Source: Chaunax sp. Z400 (Eukaryota > Chordata > Actinopteri > Lophiiformes > Chaunacidae). Taken from it: DNA of 64,000 nt. Within the stretch, counting starts at the first letter, position 1; each line of letters opens with the position of its first letter. The translations under genes were made by a program, and so were the position numbers. The stretch lies in contig CM075193.1 in the NCBI GenBank assembly GCA_037577475.1, positions 3,708,185 through 3,772,184 on the forward strand, in the 5' to 3' direction. This document shows, piece by piece, positions 27,501-51,347 of the stretch. The notes beneath the pieces are model-generated. The model made no database searches, was not told where the DNA came from, and saw only the letters and a list, made by a program, of their open reading frames with translations.

Positions 27501-30500
27501 CTCCTTTTTGTGTAATCCTGCTAACAATCCAACAAAAAGAGAAAACTCTATAAAGTCTGTCCTTCATACCTGGATCCAAATCTGGATCCACCTCAGAATC
27601 TAGATGAATGTTGACGAAACACAGCCTCTGTGTTGGAGGTAAATGTCTGTTATGCAGCCCCTTCTTCACCTTTCAGCTGTTAAACGACAGAGAAGCTGCA
27701 GCTTTAATTTACGGACAGACTGTAAACCTGTACATTTACATTTTACATTTAGCCGCTTTAGTCATTAATAAAAACGCCGCTCTATTAAACCTGAGTCACT
27801 TTATTCCAAACAAACATTTTGTTCATCATAAAATAAGATAAAATAAGACAACAATATATTCAAAACCCTCAACTGAAGCTTCAAATGTAATAAAGAAAGT
27901 TGGTATTATCTCCAGCTTTGTGTCGTGTTTTAACATAAAAAAACAAACACAAGAAACAGCTGCAGCCCTCATTTGGGGGCTTCTTATCGGGCAGAGTAGA
28001 AACGGAGCCCCTGTGTTGGAGGGAGGGCTGTTTACATGAGGAGAGAGGGATGAACGGAGGGGCAAGAGCTGATTTCCATCAGTCCTCACAGTCATCACTC
28101 CCTTTTCAGCCTGGAAGCAGAAGCTTCCACCAAACACCTCACAGTCCAGACAGGATGGTCACGTTCAACATGCAGCTTTAAACAGGAAAAGGATCTTTTT
28201 GTTGACACGTCACACATCAGGCTGAATATTTACATGGATTTAAAACTTAAACCTCTGGGTTAAGTTTATATTCACTATAAAACTTCTTACCAAAGTGTTT
28301 CATATTAAAATTTACTGCAGATTTTGGGATTCTTCAAATCTCTGCTGAAAAACATGTTTATTCATGTATTGTTTTGCTGAAGCAGTGGAATATTTTTAAT
28401 TAAAATAGCAGATTAATGAATAATAAATGCCTAAATGACACTTTGTAATAACCCGTTTTTGAATATGAGGTTAAATTGAAATGATTGTCTTCATACTAGA
28501 TATGAAGTTTTATGGTATGTTTATAAAAGGAAAATGAAAATGAGAAACTTGTTTTTCAAATAACATTACATATAAAAATCCTACCTATAAGGAGATGATG
28601 ACTGAAGGATCAGCTGATCCTGGGTCAGCACCCAGCAGGTCTGTTGTTGTTTTTCTGACTATATAAAGCTGGAATAGATGCCCTGTGGTGGAGCAGTGAG
28701 GATCCACCGCCCTGGTTGATGGACTGCTCTGCCTCCAGATGCCATTCGATCCGGTTATGTTGCCCCAGTCGTTCTTACAGACGTCATTTTCTCCTCAGTC
28801 TGTGCCTTTTTATAGCGGTGGGGTAGTTTAACAAGGGTTTGGTCATTTAGGATTAGATGAATGAAGACTTTGTGACTATTTCTCTAAACTTTGTGTGACG
28901 GAAGCTGTGAGAAAAGCTGCCCTGCATGTAGATGAACAACCGATTTTCAAACAGAAATCCCCTGAGTGTAAAAGGATTTACTTACATTCTCAGAGGACCT
29001 GGTTTCTCCTGCACAGTGCCCCTGGTGGTGGTTTTAAGAAGCGGACTTCACCCTTCCTCCTCCCAGGAACAGCCTGTAACTGCTCCTTGTCTGTGATTTG
29101 TGTTTCAGACACGAGCAGTGAGGGTTTGCAGAGGAGAGGCCTCCACCGAAGGAGCTACACAGAGGGGGAGGTCCACTTCCTGGGGGGCAGCACCGAAAGG
29201 GTCTCCATCCCCCGGCGCAGGGTGAGCCATGTACAGTTGGTAGTGTTCATTCTGAAGTGTTTGGTATCGCTGTGAATTACATTTATTTCAGTTTATACGG
29301 CTGGTTTTGATTCGCTGAACATTTTGGTTCTAAAGAGTCGTCTGATTGGCTCCTCAGCCTGGTGCATCAGAGATCTACCACTTCATCATCTTCTCTTTAT
29401 TTATCACCACTACTTTTTTGTCTTCTTCAGGCAGAAGACGAACCCCTGACATAACTTTCAGTGCCAGCATAAAGCAGAACTGTGGCCTGAAATCTGAGAT
29501 GTTGTTTCCTAGGGAATAAAACTTTATGCTTTTAATGGGCCTTTAAATTCCTTCAGGCTACCCTTCAAGATAAAACTAAGTTCCTGATGAGTCCGTCAGA
29601 GGCTGAAGTGACTCACAAACAGACCCACAAACACAGCTAGCTTATATTCTTATAGCAAACATGTATTTGGCTGTTTGGGATGCATGCAGACATTTGTCAC
29701 TCACATAGTAAATGTGTGTTTTTGTGTTCAGCTGAGTGAGAGCTACACATGGGGACGAGTCAAAGACCTGGTGAGGAAGACGAAGCTGAGGAACCAGAGC
29801 AGGCTGGGACTGACCTCCACCTCGCTGAAGATGTCCTGCCCACAGCTCTACATGTGAGCAATACACTACAGATTATCCAATGAACAGTCTAATCCTTACA
29901 TATTCATCTGTATTTTATGAAAACAGGATTACGTATCACAGTATGTGATGAAGGGTTCTGTCTTTGCTTCATACTCCATCTAACCAGATTTATAAGGACT
30001 CTTCATCCACATGCTTTGGTTCTCTTTTCATCTGGAGCTGTTTTTCTGTCTTGGCTGCTCACATCAAATGAAGGTATATCTGTAACATGCAGGGTTCCTG
30101 CAACCTGATGCAGAACCAGATCCATAAAGGAACAGTGTGGAAGAACCACACAGAGTCTGACCTCAACCCTCTGACTGATTCAGCATCAACTGGAACTCCT
30201 GGAGAACCAAATAATCGAAATAATTATTATTAATTACAAGTAATTTTGATACAACAGAAGAGAATATGGGGGAAATGAAAGGGTGGGAAGTGGTTTGGTC
30301 CCAGTTCTTCCAGTCTACATACTGAGGTGTCCTTGTATTGTAACTTTCTGCCAGTAAAACTTTGTGAAGCACTTAATATAACTATAATAATATAATAAAT
30401 ATATAACTGCTGAAATGTCCACAAAATTCAAATGTAGATTCTTGATATTAAATCATTTTGTGGTAAAAGATATTAAGAGAATCTTCTCGCTGTCTCGTTC

Positions 30501-31313
30501 CTCTAGAATACGTTTAAATTCTCAAATCTGTTCCCAGACTCTCTGAATCTTTAGAGTCCTTCATTCTTCGGTGATGTTCTACCAGCTCTGAACCCCTGAA
30601 AAGGATCTGTGCTTGTTTCCCTTGTTTGTTGAACCCAAGTAAAAAAAAAGAAAAGAAAATGGAATGCAAGTTATTTGAGTTGAGTGAATTAAAGCCAGCA
30701 TGAGAGGAAAGAACAGCATATTTGAAAACAGTGACAGCTTCAGCGACAGGTTCCTGGTAAACGGAGTAAAAGCAGCTTTTTTCTGGATGAACAGAGGCTT
30801 TTCTTTACTTGAGAAGCTGCTCAGCTGTGCAGGAATCTGATGGGAGTTGGAGGACTGGCCCTTCAGCCTCTCCCTCTATCCTGACCGGGACTTGGAACAG
30901 ACCCAGACGAGCAGGGGGGGGGTTGAGAGTCAGGCCTGAGGTATGCATGGAGGAGTGGGAGCATTCCCGTATGGGTCGAAGCTGAGACCTGCTGAGATAT
31001 GGCTGCAGTCCAGGTTTCATTAGAAAGAACATCATCCTCCTGCTGAGACATGCACGCCGGCCTCCTGCAGCGCTTCTGGAAATATGAGAATAATAGACAA
31101 TAAATGTTTTCTCTTCCTCCCTGGTCGAGCTGCCATGATCTGAACTGAAGGAGTGAAAAATCGGACTCGCAGCCAAAAGCCAGTAGCTCATAATAACGGC
31201 CTCCTCTCCTTCACAGGCCTGACCTGGGATCAGTGGAACCTGCTGGCAGAAACAGGAACTCCATGATTACCTTGAGCCCACAGAGCAAACTGGACTTCCC
31301 TTGGCTCCAATAA
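6985..31313 (+). CDS. Unrecognised 501-residue Ser-rich protein, seven coding exons (possibly C8orf58-like)
   Basis: Spliced gene assembled by reading GT/AG junctions: 6985-7063, 16844-17613, 24497-24658, 25854-26016, 29109-29221, 29732-29853 and 31217-31313. All phases join in frame (1506 nt, 501 residues plus TAA). Residues 1-60 are basic and hydrophobic. Residues 60-283 are acidic and Ser/Pro-rich, with two DSG-x4-S motifs (84-91 and 109-116). Residues 296-328 form a leucine-zipper-like helix rich in Leu, Gln and Ile. Residues 338-391 hold a CSC motif and an HSRS site, and the tail is basic (Arg-Arg-Arg, then KDLVRKTK). I see no signal peptide or membrane segment, so a cytosolic or nuclear scaffold is likely. 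The start was chosen because the first exon's phase fits exon 2 and its ATG has A at -3. The C8orf58 resemblance is a memory-based guess (the EDSGVEMPSG region and the coiled segment). The function is unknown. Confidence 0.8.
9396..9580 (+). mobile_element. Truncated MITE, same family as 56936-57376
   Basis: Shares catgacaaccgtttcacc and aaaacgatgatatcacagcc with the longer copy at 56936-57376. Its right end is missing. Confidence 0.5.
9585..9850 (+). repeat. Dispersed fish repeat, plus-orientation copies in tandem
   Basis: Two successive degenerate copies of a family with the landmarks aagaacccattaaa, ggtgcagatccaga and gcggatccaggaatt. The same landmarks recur at about 318-410, 7935-8390 and 35440-35760 (+), and at 13010-13330, 20835-21110, 25600-25820 and 27480-27660 (-). 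Confidence 0.55.
9851..9913 (+). repeat. GACA/GGCA tetranucleotide array
   Basis: About 16 units: seven GACA, then GGCA, then GACA again. Confidence 0.95.
12125..12196 (+). repeat. ACAG tetranucleotide array with GGTG interruptions
   Basis: (ACAG)n interrupted twice by gtgg at regular spacing. Confidence 0.95.
13010..13330 (-). repeat. Dispersed fish repeat, minus-orientation copy
   Basis: Carries cctggatctg, ggatccacatcaaaat, ttcttggtccaggtt and aaatccatccagtagttttt, the reverse complements of the family landmarks. Confidence 0.55.
13796..13827 (+). repeat. GA dinucleotide run
   Basis: About 16 GA units. Confidence 0.95.
14020..14050 (+). repeat. GGA trinucleotide run
   Basis: About ten GGA units ending in a short G-run. 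Confidence 0.95.
16844..17613 (+). CDS. Gene 1, coding exon 2 (large acidic Ser-rich exon)
   Basis: A 770-nt exon between acceptor tgttcaacag and donor GTAAGC, encoding residues 27-283. It carries VLTKVKIFSHFHEKLLIPDD near its start, then DSGSDYLS and EDSGVEMPSG, then FVVHSRESSCDSC. The remainder is low-complexity and Glu/Ser-rich. It contains most of the protein's phosphorylatable residues. The open frame runs past the donor to 17778, but the consensus donor and downstream exon phase indicate splicing at 17613. Confidence 0.85.
18321..18790 (+). repeat. Compound GT array with higher-order units
   Basis: A nearly pure (GT)n run from 18321 is followed by blocks with tttatggg and ttgttggt interruptions. 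Four copies of a unit containing ttctgtgtgttcgtggtgtg lie between 18611 and 18775. All long frames here are repeat artefacts. Alternating purine-pyrimidine sequence of this length is prone to Z-DNA. Confidence 0.95.
19600..19950. mobile_element. Probable DNA-transposon-derived repeat
   Basis: The stretch with ggaatcttagcccattcctc and aaggcctccagttctggaat resembles an interspersed repeat that I recall as common in fish genomes. I cannot define its ends or family. Confidence 0.35.
20835..21110 (-). repeat. Dispersed fish repeat, minus-orientation copy
   Basis: Degenerate copy with aaatcctggatgtgctcct, actggatcctggat, catttcatggaaat and agtagaatcctgcagacgag. Confidence 0.45.
22560..22840 (+). 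mobile_element. Rex3/RTE-like LINE 3' end with GATG tail
   Basis: Contains cagctgggaagagacatcag and gcttagcctgctgccaccag, and ends in (ATGG)5. This is the layout of fish Rex3-type LINE 3' ends: a GC-rich tail region then GATG microsatellite. 5'-truncated, no usable reading frame. Confidence 0.55.
24497..24658 (+). CDS. Gene 1, coding exon 3 (leucine-zipper-like helix)
   Basis: Encodes 54 residues (284-337) between ttgatcag and GTGAGT, phase 0 at both ends. GYLEHICQLLKKIGQLQE is followed by a Leu/Gln-rich stretch with hydrophobic residues spaced 3-4 apart (L299, I302, L306, I309, L312, L319, I323, L326). This is consistent with a coiled coil that mediates dimerisation or partner binding. Confidence 0.85.
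24659..25853 (+). other. Gene 1 intron 3
   Basis: Unique-looking sequence, then a minus copy of the dispersed repeat (25600-25820) ending about 35 bp before exon 4. Confidence 0.55.
25600..25820 (-). repeat. Dispersed fish repeat next to the exon 4 acceptor
   Basis: Reads ttcatcaagatccatcagcg, then ctgctaacagacaaacaatc and cacctcggtggaggta, the reverse-orientation landmarks of the family, including its GGAGGT end. Confidence 0.55.
25854..26016 (+). CDS. Gene 1, coding exon 4
   Basis: Encodes residues 338-391 plus one base, between ctgaacag and GTAATG. It contains QQYCSCGAASLAFQ, then HSRSEFLSPSGTLSDLTTIP, a Ser/Thr-rich segment with a basophilic HSRS site. A dispersed repeat (25600-25820) ends about 35 bp before this acceptor. 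Confidence 0.85.
26017..29108 (+). other. Gene 1 intron 4
   Basis: Holds a TA-rich palindromic run (27295-27350) and a degenerate minus copy of the dispersed repeat (about 27480-27660). No exon is seen. Confidence 0.55.
27295..27350. repeat. TA array with two CG steps
   Basis: (TA)n interrupted by acgt twice, self-complementary over its length. Confidence 0.95.
29109..29221 (+). CDS. Gene 1, coding exon 5
   Basis: Encodes residues 392-429 between tgtttcag and GTGAGC. Its two leading bases complete the Asp codon opened in exon 4. Arg-rich, with LHRRSYTEGEVHFLGG and RVSIPRRR, both of which resemble basophilic kinase sites (RRSYT, RVSIP). Confidence 0.85.
29222..31216 (+). other. Gene 1 introns 5 and 6
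   Basis: Apart from exon 6 (29732-29853), I see nothing recognisable in these introns. Confidence 0.5.
29732..29853 (+). CDS. Gene 1, coding exon 6
   Basis: Encodes residues 430-469 plus two bases, starting LSESYTWGRVKDLVRKTK and ending SCPQLY. The donor is AT|GTGAGC. If the intron is retained, the codon becomes ATG followed at once by TGA (29854-29856), giving a 470-residue protein; if it is spliced, exon 7 adds 31 residues. Confidence 0.8.
31217..31313 (+). CDS. Gene 1, terminal coding exon 7
   Basis: After acceptor ctccttcacag, one base completes Met470. The exon then encodes PDLGSVEPAGRNRNSMITLS, followed by residues ending FPWLQ and TAA at 31311-31313. The stop is embedded in an AATAAA hexamer. 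The exon is short, but phase and acceptor both fit; it is the least certain exon of this gene. Confidence 0.6.
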
Positions 31314-31314
31314 A
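31309..31314 (+). terminator. Poly(A)-signal hexamer overlapping the gene 1 stop codon
   Basis: AATAAA whose TAA is the gene 1 stop codon. If used, the 3' UTR would be only about 15-30 nt. A second AATAAA at 31729-31734 is the more conventional choice. Confidence 0.35.
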
Positions 31315-31728
31315 GATCCAGGTAGAGCAGACCACGTTTTATCTGTCCTCATCAGTGCTATGCTAGAAGGTCAGAGAGATAAGAGAGACAGTGTGTGGCT
31401 GGGGGGGTGGGGGCTGCTAGAGACATGAGACAGGATATGAGCCCATGATGCAGGTGTTGTAAGCAGGTGGTGATACAACATGAGGGTAGAGGTGGTGGTC
31501 CAGTCCCCTCGTCTGGGTTCTGCTCTGGTCTCATTTTCTGTCCACGTATCAGACGGCGATCCTGTTAACTCTGCCCTCCTTCTTGGTCTTCAGGTCTGAT
31601 CCACATCGTTCCACATGGGGCACAGAAGGACACCATGAAGTTACGTTTGATCCAAGACTGGAAAAGAAACCGTGAAGAAGAAAACGGAGGTAACTGAGAA
31701 GAAGAAACGGACCGAAGGAGAGGAAATG

Positions 31729-31734
31729 AATAAA
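31729..31734 (+). terminator. Candidate poly(A) signal of gene 1
   Basis: AATAAA about 415 nt beyond the gene 1 stop, giving a 3' UTR of ordinary length. An ATTAAA variant follows at 31863-31868. No transcript evidence is available. Confidence 0.4.
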
Positions 31735-32240
31735 GGATGCTGTGGGGAAGAGAGAATGATTGTGAACTCATTAAATGTATTTTCTATCATTAATGAAAAC
31801 TATAAGTAATGTTTTTATGAAAGAAGACGAGGCTCCTTTATGTCGAAAAGAAACATTGTGACATTAAAGTTTTATTTACACGACAGTCGGTTTCTATCAG
31901 GATGCTGTAAAATCTGTAACAAACAACAAATAATAAGTTTTTTATTTTGTACTATGCTGTAAATGACAGACTGCTTTGAATAATGTGTGTGATGTTGCAT
32001 AACTGCAGAGATAATGTGTATGAAGAGATAAACCCAGTGTGGATGGATCATACATCATGAAGATAAGGCTGCCTCGACTTTTACTTCTGACTTTTTCTAC
32101 CATCAACTGTGGAGACGGCAGAGAAACATCTTTTTCTTTGGTGTTTAATTACATGCAGAGTGTTTGACACGTTCAGCGCCGTGATTTATCTTTGCTGTTG
32201 CATCACTGAAATTCCTTTTTGATCCAGACGAGATGCAGGA

Positions 32241-32442
32241 GTCAGGAGTAAGTCAGGAGTTAGAGGTGAAAAAAGTCAGGAGTTAGAGGTATAAAGTCAG
32301 GAGTTAGTCAGGAGTTAGAGGTATAAAGTCAGGAGTTAGTCAGGAGTTAGAGATATAGAGTCAGGAGTTAGTCAGGAGTTAGAGGTATAGAGTCAGGAGT
32401 TAGAGGTATAGAGTCAGGAGTTAGTCAGGAGTTAGAGGTATA
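32241..32442 (+). repeat. Minisatellite of 'agtcaggagttagaggtata' units
   Basis: About 12 units in two interleaved forms, gtcaggagtta and gtcaggagttagaggtata. Confidence 0.95.
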
Positions 32443-32714
32443 GCAGATTGAACAGTACTCAGCAGATCTTACTTGGCCTCTGCTCCACTTCTCCAAAATG
32501 TTTAGTAGAAATCGGTTCAGTGGTTTTTGTGCAACCTGAATGGAGAAATCAGTTTGATACATCGACGATACTGACCTGGTTTGTGAAGGTATTTCATTCT
32601 TCACACAGTTCAGTGCAACAGCTCAAATGTGTTTGTGTGTCTCATTACATGAAAACAGCAGAAACACACAAAAGACACACAGTTGTCAGACAAAGATTGG
32701 GGAGGCGGTATGAC

Positions 32715-32790
32715 CAGTGGCAGATCGAGGATTTTTCTAAAACAGGGGCCATAAAGGGGCCACATTTTCCACAGAGGAGCCAACACATAT
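32715..32790 (+). mobile_element. Terminal part of a dispersed 'CAGTGGC' element (plus copy)
   Basis: Reads cagtggcagatcgagga, then aggggccataaaggggccac. It is homologous to 6360-6423 in the opposite orientation. Confidence 0.5.
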
Positions 32791-35439
32791 TTCCTTATTC
32801 TATAGCTTATGTTCAAAAGCTATATGGCCACATTGTGTTCATCAAAAAAGTTTAGTAAATAATTATTTTAAATTTTGATATTTATTTTAATGCATTAGAC
32901 ACGATTCTTCCAAATATGTGATACATAAAATATTTAAAACAGGTAATGTGTACTATAACTGCATATTTAGAGAAGAATAAAAAACACCAAAACGTACATC
33001 GAGTCAAACGTAACCGGTCAGAGTCGTAGCTGTATCCCCTGGTTTCTGGTTACTCCTGCTTTTGCAGTCGACAGCTAACGATTTGTTAGCACACAGTTTG
33101 TTCTCAGAACTCATCATGACCTCAGCTTCTCTCTGCTGCATCTCTGTCTTTGTCCACCCAGAGAAACATTTACAACCTCTGACATCTGCTTGTATCTGAA
33201 GATGCAGAGGAGCTGCCTCACAAAGGAGGTTTTGGTTTGGACTCACAGGTTGAACATGTCGTTGGTGATGAAGACGAGTACATTTTTTTTACATTTTTCA
33301 GTGAGGAGAAACTGAATGTTACTATTTCTGATATTTGTTCTGTTGTCTTTTCACAATTTCCCATGATTCTTAGCAAACTCTACTGTAAAAAAAAAAAAAT
33401 TCTCCTGCAGATTTTTGACATTCATCAGAAAATCCTACAAACCATATGTGGCAGCGATTAAAGGATGGAAACCAAAGGATAATAATAAAATTAACAATAA
33501 TGACTTTTTCTCAGATTTTTTCCAGGGAAAAAATGTTTTGATGGCAGACAATAAATGAAATAATATGAATGACACCATAAGACAGAATTCTAATTTCACC
33601 ATCAGAGGCACTACTGCCTCTGAAATGATGACACCATGTGATACGTTTTAGTTTACTGTTATATTTTTCTCAAAAAACGTCCAAACTTATGTTTTTACAG
33701 TGTTTAGATGATGCATGTTGAACTACAAGAACGGTTTTTGTATAAATTATAGCTGATGTTTATATGTAGGATGTCAGATAACTGTATATGTATTGTATGT
33801 TTCATCATGCATATTGAATCAATATTCAAATTTATTTTTAAAAATAAACTAAAATGAAACAAAGATATTAATTTGTGATGAAATCTGTTCCAGGAGTCAA
33901 AAAATGAAGTAAAAAAATGATTAAATTCAGTATAAATTTATAATGCAGTATATTCCTTTTATTCCAACATCTTTTCCCTTTTTGTACATAATTAAAACAT
34001 TTAAAAACATTTAATGATGAGACATTGAAACAAAAGCAAAACATATTAGGGTCAAAGGATACGTTCCAGTTAGCACAGTTAGCCACGCTGTGACCTGAGC
34101 AATGACAGGAGTCCATTTAATGTTAAGACGTTTCTAGTATTTTCACAATAAGTAGTGGTCATTCATTGGTATTTTATTTTGACAGGTAGGAAATACCTGG
34201 CCTCCCTAGCTTTATTGTTTTTATAGTAATGCTCAATCTGAACAGTGATCAGTTTGTCCTGGTCCTCCTGATCATCAGTCTTTACTGCTCTCTGGTGGTC
34301 ACTGCACATTATTACAAAAATAAAAAAATCACATTTTAATGATCTCCTTGTTGTTTTTCCTTTATAGAGCAGCCAACAGTGAACAGAATGATAATAATGG
34401 AAATAAAACTGAAGAATAAAGATGGCCTTTATTTATATTAACAGACAAATAATATGTAGTGTTTAGTTTTAAACAAACACTTTGTGTTTATATCACTAAA
34501 TGCAGATATAATAATACAATTAATAAAATCAGCATTTAAAGATCGGTTATTTCTGATTTACTATCAGTGTTAAAATAGCTTAAATCAAAAGTTCTGATCA
34601 TATAGTTTCAGTTGTAACATCACTATTATAGTGTGGAACTCTTCTGTTTATAGAAATAATGATGTAACTACGTTTAAATGGAAATAAGTTAGTTGATTTT
34701 TACAATGACTTCTTTTGCTTCTTTTTACTGTGAAAATATCTGACTGTAAAACTCCTGCTTTTAGAACAGTTTGGTTTCATCATTTGGAGCAGAGTTAATG
34801 ATCATATTTCACATAAACTGAGCTGATATAGTGGAGCGTAGAGAAAAAACCCCTCCAGTTTAACACAATAAGCACACGGTTTTCATGAGATCTGCCTCTG
34901 GACTGTGGGAATGACAAATATCCACCAAACAGACCTCAGTGCCAGGATTCCAACTCAGAGCAGTTTTTTTCACTCTGGAAGGAAAACAATGAGGCGACTG
35001 TTTGCCAGGAGGACAAATATGTTCACAGCGTTGTTACAGCAGGAAGGAGGTTTATCACTGACAAAACATCATCTATCATTACAGTAATTAACCTGAACGT
35101 TCAGCTGAATCTCACAGTCTTCATCAGTAGATGTTGTTAACTCTGCAGGTAGATCCTATTGGTGCATGACATCATCATGATATCATCATAAGGGTCAAAG
35201 GTCATCAGGCAGCAGTGAGTGGACAGCTGGAGAATGATGAAGGAGGGTGATCACATCTGACACCAGATCCACTGGTTAAGCTCCGCACTCCTTGATGAGG
35301 GGAGGGACGTCTGGAATACCGACCCCGCCCCAGTTAAGAGGAAGAAAAGTCACTGCTTTTATGAAAGTAAACAAGTCAACAAAATTAACAGGTCTCGTCT
35401 TTTTAAGGCGTTTATGCATAAATGTTACATTTGGTTGGT

Positions 35440-35760
35440 TTGATTCTGCAAAAACTCCTGAAAGGATTTCCATGAAACTCAGTGGAAGGATGGTGCATGG
35501 ACCAGGACAGAACTCCATATGGTCAGATCCACATGAAGGGGTGGATCCAGGATTTATTGTCCCACTTTCTTTAAAATAATGAGATGAGGCATTTTTCATT
35601 ATTTCCTCTGGTATTTCAAAACCCATTGAAGTGACTTTGTGGAGGGATGGGACACGATCCCAGCAAGAACCCATTAGATACTGGTGCAGGTCTGGAGAGA
35701 TGGTGGATGGAGGATGGGGCATAATGAACTGACTTGCCCAAAACTTTGTGCAGAGGTGGG
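35440..35760 (+). repeat. Dispersed fish repeat, plus copies
   Basis: Two successive copies with gtggatccaggattta, cactttctttaaaataatga, gactttgtggagggatggg and aagaacccattagatactgg. Confidence 0.6.
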
Positions 35761-35946
35761 GACTGGGCCAGACAGACTGTGGGTGCTCAGGGCTGAGTGG
35801 ATGGAGGTACGAAGAAGAATTTCAGTGCTATAATTAAAAAAGGCCTCCAGTAAACCCAGAGGGTTGTTGACAGTATCTCTGCATCAGAATGCCTGTTTTT
35901 ACAGTAGATGTTATTCACACAGACAGACAGGCTGAACACTGGGTTT

Positions 35947-36200
35947 CCTGTTCCCTGTCACCTGTCACCTGTCACCTGTTATCTGTTCCCTGTCACCTGT
36001 CACCTGTCACCTGTCACCTGTCACCTGTTATCTGTTCCCTGTCACCTGTCACTTGTTACTTGTTACTTGTTACTTGTTATCTGTTACCTGTCATCTGTCA
36101 CCTGTCACCTGTCACTTGTTACTTGTTATCTGTCACCTGTTATCTGTCACCTGTCACCTGTCACCTGTCACTTGCTATCTGTTACCTGTTACTTGTTACC
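35947..36200 (+). repeat. 7-bp array, unit CTGTCAC and variants
   Basis: About 36 units of CTGTCAC/CTGTTAT/TTGTTAC, ending 70 bp from the kinase stop codon. Because 7 is not a multiple of 3, all frames read as Ser/Thr/Cys/His/Leu-rich artefacts. Confidence 0.97.
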
Positions 36201-36207
36201 TAGCCCT

Positions 36208-36213
36208 TTTATT
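36208..36213 (-). terminator. prkg2: Candidate poly(A) signal of the kinase gene
   Basis: AATAAA on the minus strand, 58 nt beyond the kinase stop. It is the first such hexamer downstream, and cleavage would fall at the edge of the 7-bp array (35947-36200). If it is not used, the 3' UTR would run into that array. Confidence 0.4.
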
Positions 36214-36270
36214 CTGATGTTCTCCTTTTAAAGTACAGTAAGCTGCTGTTAGAGAAAAGATTCCGTGTGA

Positions 36271-50927
<14,657 letters not shown>

Positions 50928-51070
50928 GGCCAGACATTGGCTGACCACCATAAGGTCCTCAGGTCAAACAGACCAGGATGACTGACAGGAAGCTCTGCAA
51001 CTAGGCAAGACGCTCGTTCTTCATTAAAGCCTTTTTCTCTGAAACATTCTAGAGAAATGAAGAAGATATT

Positions 51071-51347
51071 TCTGTCAGCTGTTCTGGTGTGTGTCTGTCA
51101 GCTGTTCTAGTGTGTGTCTGTCAGCTGTTCTGGTGTGTGTCTGTCAGCTGTTCTGGTGTGTGTCTGTCAGCTGTTCTGGTGTGTGTCTGTCAGCTGTTCT
51201 GGTGTGTGTCTGTCAGCTGTTCTGGTGTGTGTCTGTCAGCTGTTCTGGTGTGTGTCTGTCAGCTGCTCTGGTGTGTGTCTGTCAGCTGTTCTGGTGTGTG
51301 TCTGTCAGCTGTTCTGGTGTGTGTCTGTCAGCTGCTCTGGTGTGTGA
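51071..51347 (+). repeat. 23-bp minisatellite, 12 copies
   Basis: Unit ctgtcagctgttctggtgtg plus tgt. Copies differ at one or two positions (a/g, t/c). It starts 145 bp upstream of the kinase ATG. The unit length keeps several frames open, so the Cys/Val-rich frames here are artefacts. Confidence 0.98.

Larger units (their letters stand above)
31314..36207. other. Spacer between convergent gene 1 and kinase gene
   Basis: Contains the gene 1 3' UTR candidates, a minisatellite (32241-32442), a 'CAGTGGC' element (32715-32790), copies of the dispersed repeat (35440-35760) and the 7-bp array (35947-36200). The stretch 33400-35270 is AT-rich with nothing recognisable. Confidence 0.55.

Noticed and set aside
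28895..29275. 126-codon frame starting upstream of gene 1 exon 5
   Set aside because: Only 29109-29221 is flanked by an acceptor and donor matching the phase of neighbouring exons. The upstream part is intron.
35889..36231. Frames rich in Thr-Cys-His-Leu-Ser-Pro
   Set aside because: Artefact of the CTGTCAC array.
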